Positions 60,063 through 64,000 of a stretch of DNA of 64,000 nucleotides are shown in pieces. Source of the stretch: Burkholderiales bacterium RIFCSPHIGHO2_12_FULL_63_20 (GTDB taxonomy: Bacteria > Pseudomonadota > Gammaproteobacteria > Burkholderiales > Burkholderiaceae_C); assembly GCA_001770775.1 (NCBI GenBank), contig MESA01000011.1, positions 5,079 through 69,078 of the forward strand, written 5' to 3'. The number at the start of each line of letters is the position of its first letter. The first letter of the stretch is position 1. The notes under the pieces are model-generated. The model did not search any database. It saw only the letters and a program-made list of their open reading frames with translations, and was not told the DNA's origin. The translations under genes were made by a program, and so were the position numbers.

Positions 60063-60413
60063 ATGAGCAGCAAAATCTACGTGGGCAACCTGCCCTACTC
60101 CGTGACCGACGCAAGCCTGAAAAGCAACTTTGCCGAATTTGGCAGCGTCTCCTCTGCCAAGGTCATGATGGACCGTGAAACCGGCAACTCCAAGGGCTTC
60201 GGCTTCGTGGAAATGGCTTCGCTCGAAATGGCCCAGGCCGCCATCACCGCGCTGCACGGCATGTCCGTCGATGGCCGCTCGATTGTCGTGAGCCTGGCTC
60301 GTCCCCGCGAAGAAAATGGCGGCTCGGGTGGCTACAGCGCGGCTGGTTACAGTTCAGCCAAACGTTCGGACATCGGCTATGGCACGGGTGGCTACGGTGG
60401 TGGTCGCTACTGA
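60063..60413 (+). CDS. Single-RRM RNA-binding protein with glycine-rich tail
   Basis: 116 residues. An RRM fills residues 1-80: RNP2 is KIYVGNLPYSV and RNP1 is SKGFGFVEMAS, both with the aromatic residues that stack on RNA. The tail is Gly/Tyr/Ser-rich (GGYSAAGYSSAK, GTGGYGGGRY), like cyanobacterial Rbp and cold-induced proteins. It probably acts as an RNA chaperone, perhaps at low temperature; this is known only for relatives. AAAGG lies about ten bases before the ATG at 60063. A strong terminator follows. Confidence 0.9.
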   Translation: MSSKIYVGNLPYSVTDASLKSNFAEFGSVSSAKVMMDRETGNSKGFGFVEMASLEMAQAAITALHGMSVDGRSIVVSLARPREENGGSGGYSAAGYSSAKRSDIGYGTGGYGGGRY

Positions 60414-60431
60414 ACCCCGTCGCGTTCTGTG

Positions 60432-60462
60432 AAAAACCGGCTCAGCAGAGCCGGTTTTTTTT
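60432..60462 (+). terminator. Intrinsic terminator after the RRM gene
   Basis: ACCGGCTC and GAGCCGGT pair around AGCA with a run of eight T after. A-run upstream gives partial activity for the opposite strand. Confidence 0.9.
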
Positions 60463-60487
60463 CGTCCTGACCAGGTCGGCTGCTCGT

Positions 60488-61435
60488 TCAACCCGCCACC
60501 GGCCCGGCCTCAATGCGGTTCTTGCCGGTCTTCTTGGCGACATACAGCCGCTGATCGACGACCTCCAGGAAGTGGGAGGGCTTGATGTGGTCGTCGGGAA
60601 TGATGGTGCCGACGCCGATGCTGACCGTGATCCGTTGGTCATGCGGTGATTGCGCGTGGACGATCGCCTGTTTCTGAATCAGGCGCCGGCAGCGTTCGGC
60701 CACTTTCAGTGCCACCGAGGCATCGGCTTCGGGCAGCAGGACGATGAACTCTTCTCCGCCAAAGCGCGCGGCCAGGTCGCGTGGGCCGTCGAGTGCCAGG
60801 CTCAGCGTCTGCGCGATGTCCACCAGACACCGGTCGCCCTGGACATGGCCGTACAGATCGTTGTACTGCTTGAAGCAGTCGACGTCGAACAGCAAGATGG
60901 ACAAGGGCTGGCGTTGGCGGACGGCGCTGTCCCACTCCAGTTCGAGGCTGGCATCAAAGCGGCGCCGGTTGGCGATGTTGGTCAAACCGTCCTTGAACGA
61001 CAGGGCTTCCAGCTCCTTTTGCAGGGCAAGCAGCTTCTCTTCGGTCTTCTTGCGTTCGCTGATGTCGAACATGAAGCCGATCAGCGCGTCAACCTCGCCT
61101 TGCTCATTGCGCACCACATGCACCACATCGCGGATCCACACGTAGCCGTTGTCCTTGGTCAGGGCCCGGTAGTCGGCTTCGTGATCGACCCCGGCCTGGG
61201 ATTGCGCAACGCAAAAGTTCACCACGTACTCGCGGTCGTCCGGGTGCATGCGCATGGCCCAGTCTTCGACGCTCATCCAGCTTTCCGGGGCCCAGCCCAG
61301 CAGTGCTTCAATTTGGGGCCCGATGTAGGCAAACTTCTTGGTGGCCCAATCGATTTTCCACGGAATGGCCTGGGTCGACTCCAGGAGGGTTCGGTACACC
61401 GCGTTGTCGTTGCTGAGGTCACTCACGTCGGACAT
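60488..61435 (-). CDS. PAS-GGDEF diguanylate cyclase
   Basis: 315 residues, cytosolic. One PAS domain of the PAS_3 type (about residues 15-130, with EALLGWAPESWMSVEDWAM, HPDDREY and ADYRALTKDNGYVWIRD) precedes a GGDEF domain (about 150-310) with RFGGEEFIVLLP. The active site is intact, so c-di-GMP synthesis is expected. The residue four places before the D of the I-site position is not Arg (GPRD rather than RxxD), so product inhibition may be lost. The ATG is at 61435. Leftmost of three minus-strand signalling genes. Confidence 0.9.
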   Translation of the reverse strand: MSDVSDLSNDNAVYRTLLESTQAIPWKIDWATKKFAYIGPQIEALLGWAPESWMSVEDWAMRMHPDDREYVVNFCVAQSQAGVDHEADYRALTKDNGYVWIRDVVHVVRNEQGEVDALIGFMFDISERKKTEEKLLALQKELEALSFKDGLTNIANRRRFDASLELEWDSAVRQRQPLSILLFDVDCFKQYNDLYGHVQGDRCLVDIAQTLSLALDGPRDLAARFGGEEFIVLLPEADASVALKVAERCRRLIQKQAIVHAQSPHDQRITVSIGVGTIIPDDHIKPSHFLEVVDQRLYVAKKTGKNRIEAGPVAG

Positions 61436-61534
61436 GGTCGATTTCTCGCTGCTCTAGGTAGAGACGCTCATCATGACCGCTCCGCGTCGTGTCTGCATGC
61501 ACACTGCATCACACAAGGCCCGAAAAGTGGTGAC

Positions 61535-62665
61535 TCAGACGCTGCCGATCAACTCAGCGAGCCGTTCGTCGGAAATCCACACCGGCATCGCCTGGGGCGA
61601 CAGCAGGGCCACCACGGCATGGTCGTCGCGGGCGCTGTCACGCAGCACCGATGTCGGCGTCGGCTCGCTGGCGGCGTTCGTCAGCGTGGCCACCAAGGGA
61701 CGGTGCGCCTTCTCGCCGTTGCGGACCACCACACCCAACTCACCCGAGGCCAGGCGAACCATGCTGCCCGGCGGATAGACGCCAAAAGCCTTGATGAGCG
61801 CCAAGGTCAGGGGACTGGAGGCGGACATCTGATGGAGACGGCGTCCGGCCTGGTGTGGACTCATTGCTGGTCGGTTCGCGCGGCGGCTCAGCTGCGCCGT
61901 GTACACATCGGCAAAACGCAGCAACTCTGCCAACTCACCCACGTCCGTCATGCGACAAGGGTAGCCGGAACCATCGGGCACCTCGTGGTGGGTGCGCACG
62001 GCTTCCAGCCAGGCCATGTCGGCGATGCCGACCGCGCTCAACATTTCAGCGCCACGAATCGGGTGCGCATGAATCACCTCGCGCTGCTTGGCGGTCAGGG
62101 GTGAGACCTGATCGGACAGGCGCGCCTGCAGGTCGAGGATGGCCAGGTTCATCGTCAAGGCCGCCTGGAAGGCCTGACGTTGTTCGTGAGGCTGCCAGCC
62201 GAGCTGACGCGCGGCAGCGTGACACGCCGTGGCGGCATGGATCGAGTGGTTCACCCCGTAATGCCCGGAACCGGTCACGGGCTGGCGCACCACCTGTGAG
62301 AGCGCCAGCTCCGGCGACAGGTCGATGAGCACCAGCAACTGGTCGGTGACGCTGGCGAGCGCACCGACCATCTGCGATGGGGGCCCGCACAGGGCCTGCT
62401 TGACCTCCCCCGTCACGCGGCTCCACTCGGCAGGCAGGCGGGGCAATCTCAGGGCCGGCGACTCGCGCTGCGCCAGCTGCAGGGTGTCTGCCACTTCGTC
62501 AAACTCGACCATGGCGCCCAACTGGAGCAAGGCTTGCAACTGCGCCTCATTGGCGATGACCTCACCCCGTGTCAGCAGCAGGCGCTGGGCGTCGCGCACG
62601 CTGAAGGGCAGGGGTTCACCGAGCGTGATCTGGTTCTGGACAGAAGCGAGGGAGCAGACGGGCAT
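61535..62665 (-). CDS. HD-GYP-like protein lacking the HD pair
   Basis: 376 residues. The C-terminal two thirds (about residues 130-300) align with HD-GYP domains: NHSIHAATACHAAARQLGW, IHAHPIRGAEMLS and HHEVPDGSGYP, then RFADVYTAQLSRR. The usual LHDIGK is replaced by TMNLAILDLQ, so the metal-binding His-Asp pair is missing and phosphodiesterase activity is doubtful. An N-terminal region (about 1-120) is unassigned, and the last 70 residues form a beta-rich tail. It may be a c-di-GMP receptor or regulatory subunit rather than an enzyme. Its neighbours on the same strand are both GGDEF proteins. Confidence 0.8.
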   Translation of the reverse strand: MPVCSLASVQNQITLGEPLPFSVRDAQRLLLTRGEVIANEAQLQALLQLGAMVEFDEVADTLQLAQRESPALRLPRLPAEWSRVTGEVKQALCGPPSQMVGALASVTDQLLVLIDLSPELALSQVVRQPVTGSGHYGVNHSIHAATACHAAARQLGWQPHEQRQAFQAALTMNLAILDLQARLSDQVSPLTAKQREVIHAHPIRGAEMLSAVGIADMAWLEAVRTHHEVPDGSGYPCRMTDVGELAELLRFADVYTAQLSRRANRPAMSPHQAGRRLHQMSASSPLTLALIKAFGVYPPGSMVRLASGELGVVVRNGEKAHRPLVATLTNAASEPTPTSVLRDSARDDHAVVALLSPQAMPVWISDERLAELIGSV

Positions 62666-62709
62666 GAGAAGCAGACAAGGAAAACGTCCGGAACACGGCG
62701 GTGGTCAGG

Positions 62710-63999
62710 TCAGGCCACGCTGTGCAGGTGCGAGGTCAGGGTCGCCGCCTCGACGCGGTTGCGGCCCAGACGCTTGGCGTGCAGCAGGGCCCGGTCGGCC
62801 GCTTCGGTGAGGTCGGCGGCCGCGTCGAACATGGGGAACGACGCCACGCCGGCGCTGAAGGTGGCGTGCAGAGCGCCGCCTGGATGCGCATGGGGCAAGG
62901 CCCCAAAGTCGCTGCGGATGCGGTCGATGACGGCCACAGCCTGATCCAGATTCACCCCCGGCAGCGCGATGAGGAATTCTTCGCCACCGTAGCGCCCGAT
63001 GAGGTCGCTGGAGCGCAGGCGTCCCTTGAGCAGCCAAGCCAGGGCTCGGATCACCTGGTCTCCCACCGGGTGGCCGTAGGTGTCGTTGATGGCCTTGAAG
63101 TGATCGATGTCGATCATGGCGACGGTCAAAGCGCCCTGCCCTGTCGGCTGGCTCTGTTCGTCGTGTCGGTTGGGTGCGCCCAGTTGCTGCACGAGGCTGG
63201 CCAGGCGGGACTTGGCGGCCGTGTGGTTGAGCAGGCCCGTCAGGCCATCGAGCCGGGTCGAGCGCTGGGTCTCGCGGAAACGTTCGATCTTGGTCTTGAC
63301 CACGGCGGCGAGCAGCACCGGGTTGAACGGCTTGGTGAGGAACTGATCTCCGCCCAGACGCAGGGCTTCGACCTGCATGCCGACATCGGTGGCGCCAGAC
63401 AGGTAGACGATGGGCAGGGTGCTGTAGGCCGACATCTGGCGCAGCACGCGGGTGGCCTCGACGCCGTTGAAGCGCGGCATGAACATGTCCATCAGCACGA
63501 GGTCGGGCCGGTACGATTCGAGCACGTCGAACAGGGTGCCGGGGTCGCGGATGGCGTGGCTGTCGATGCCGTGTTCGGCCAGGGTGCGTTGAATCAGGGC
63601 CACGGCCACGCGCGAGTCTTCCACCACGAGGACACGGTATTTTTCCTGCTCGATGTTCTGCACCAGGTCCAGGATACGGTCGAGCACGCGAGCGGATTGC
63701 TCTTCGGCCGGGATGGCGACATCGATGCCGGCGCGCATCAGCTCGACGATGGGCTCGATGGCCGACGCCACGCCCAGGTAGAACAGCTGGCTGGCCGGGC
63801 AGGTGCCACGGATGGCGGTGATGCACGCCAGGTCATCGGTCTGCATGCCGCCTGAGGCCGGGATGAACAGCACGGCCAGCGGCCGATCGCCGACGGGTGG
63901 CTCGGCCCCCCAGGGCAGCTCGACCGTCTGGAAGCCGAAGTAGCGCAGCTGGTGTCCCAGGGCCTCGACCAGGTCGGCTTGCCCGGGCGCACTGATGAG
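62710..63999 (-). CDS. REC-like/REC/GGDEF response regulator (5' end beyond the window)
   Basis: At least 430 residues; the frame stays open to the window edge, so the start is outside. The first visible part (LISAPGQADLVEALGHQLRY to about residue 120) resembles a receiver fold but lacks an obvious phosphoacceptor pattern. The next is a full receiver (about 125-245) with LVVEDSRVAVALIQ, DLVLMDMFMPRFNGVEA (phosphoacceptor Asp) and DQFLTKPFNP (Lys). A GGDEF domain follows with RYGGEEFLIALPG and the I-site RSSD five residues before it, so a phosphorylation-controlled, product-inhibited cyclase is expected. A GTG at 63873 would give a shorter form. Confidence 0.85.
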   Translation of the reverse strand, partial: LISAPGQADLVEALGHQLRYFGFQTVELPWGAEPPVGDRPLAVLFIPASGGMQTDDLACITAIRGTCPASQLFYLGVASAIEPIVELMRAGIDVAIPAEEQSARVLDRILDLVQNIEQEKYRVLVVEDSRVAVALIQRTLAEHGIDSHAIRDPGTLFDVLESYRPDLVLMDMFMPRFNGVEATRVLRQMSAYSTLPIVYLSGATDVGMQVEALRLGGDQFLTKPFNPVLLAAVVKTKIERFRETQRSTRLDGLTGLLNHTAAKSRLASLVQQLGAPNRHDEQSQPTGQGALTVAMIDIDHFKAINDTYGHPVGDQVIRALAWLLKGRLRSSDLIGRYGGEEFLIALPGVNLDQAVAVIDRIRSDFGALPHAHPGGALHATFSAGVASFPMFDAAADLTEAADRALLHAKRLGRNRVEAATLTSHLHSVA

Positions 64000-64000
64000 C

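Overview
The window looks like chromosomal DNA of a high-GC betaproteobacterium of the order Burkholderiales, most likely Comamonadaceae or the neighbouring Leptothrix/Rubrivivax/Aquabacterium group. This is inferred from the gatCAB genes divergent from mreBCD-mrdA-rodA, a complete atpIBEFHAGDC operon, several c-di-GMP proteins, two PEP-CTERM surface proteins and the protein sequences themselves. It is not a prophage or plasmid: I saw no integrase, transposase, tRNA, rRNA or CRISPR array. Both edges cut genes: a chemoreceptor tail on the left and a REC-GGDEF protein on the right.

Left part (1-14.7 kb): a thioesterase (tesB) divergent from a class IV-like histone-deacetylase-fold enzyme; an LCM-type methyltransferase; a 1165-residue MASE3-PAS-GAF-PAS-PAS-HD-GYP sensor convergent with a PAS-PAS-GGDEF cyclase; a second deacetylase five bases upstream of a Pat-type protein lysine acetyltransferase; two small hypothetical genes; a HemK-like methyltransferase and a PfkB-type sugar kinase.

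Accessory block 1 (14.8-25.7 kb): a soluble protein with two Cache-like sensor halves fused to CheW, followed by a tightly coupled three-gene MukF/MukE/SMC-like condensin operon (MksBEF/Wadjet JetABC type) with no adjacent JetD/MksG nuclease; then a GMC oxidoreductase with a small partner gene, and a PEP-CTERM protein behind a well-spaced sigma-54 promoter motif.

Core block (25.9-33.6 kb): the ATP synthase operon on the minus strand, with a good sigma-70 promoter, an intrinsic terminator and a palindromic element between atpD and atpC.

Accessory block 2 (33.8-38.8 kb): a GNAT-like protein, a GH3-family acyl-adenylating ligase, a second GNAT-like protein and a convergent condensation/WS-DGAT-like acyltransferase. 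This set looks like a small acyl-conjugate pathway and is one of the two best candidates for an undescribed system; the other is the nuclease-less condensin operon.

Right part (38.9-64 kb): hemE, an EamA transporter, RlpA, a carboxymuconolactone-decarboxylase/hydrolase fusion, a second PEP-CTERM protein, rep helicase, a possible minus-strand small RNA, an OsmC protein, coq7, the cell-elongation cluster mreBCD-mrdA-rodA, gatCAB, a DUF4124-type protein, pyrE, exonuclease III, a small hypothetical gene and an RRM protein sharing a long leader, and a run of three minus-strand c-di-GMP proteins, one of them an HD-GYP protein that has lost its HD pair.
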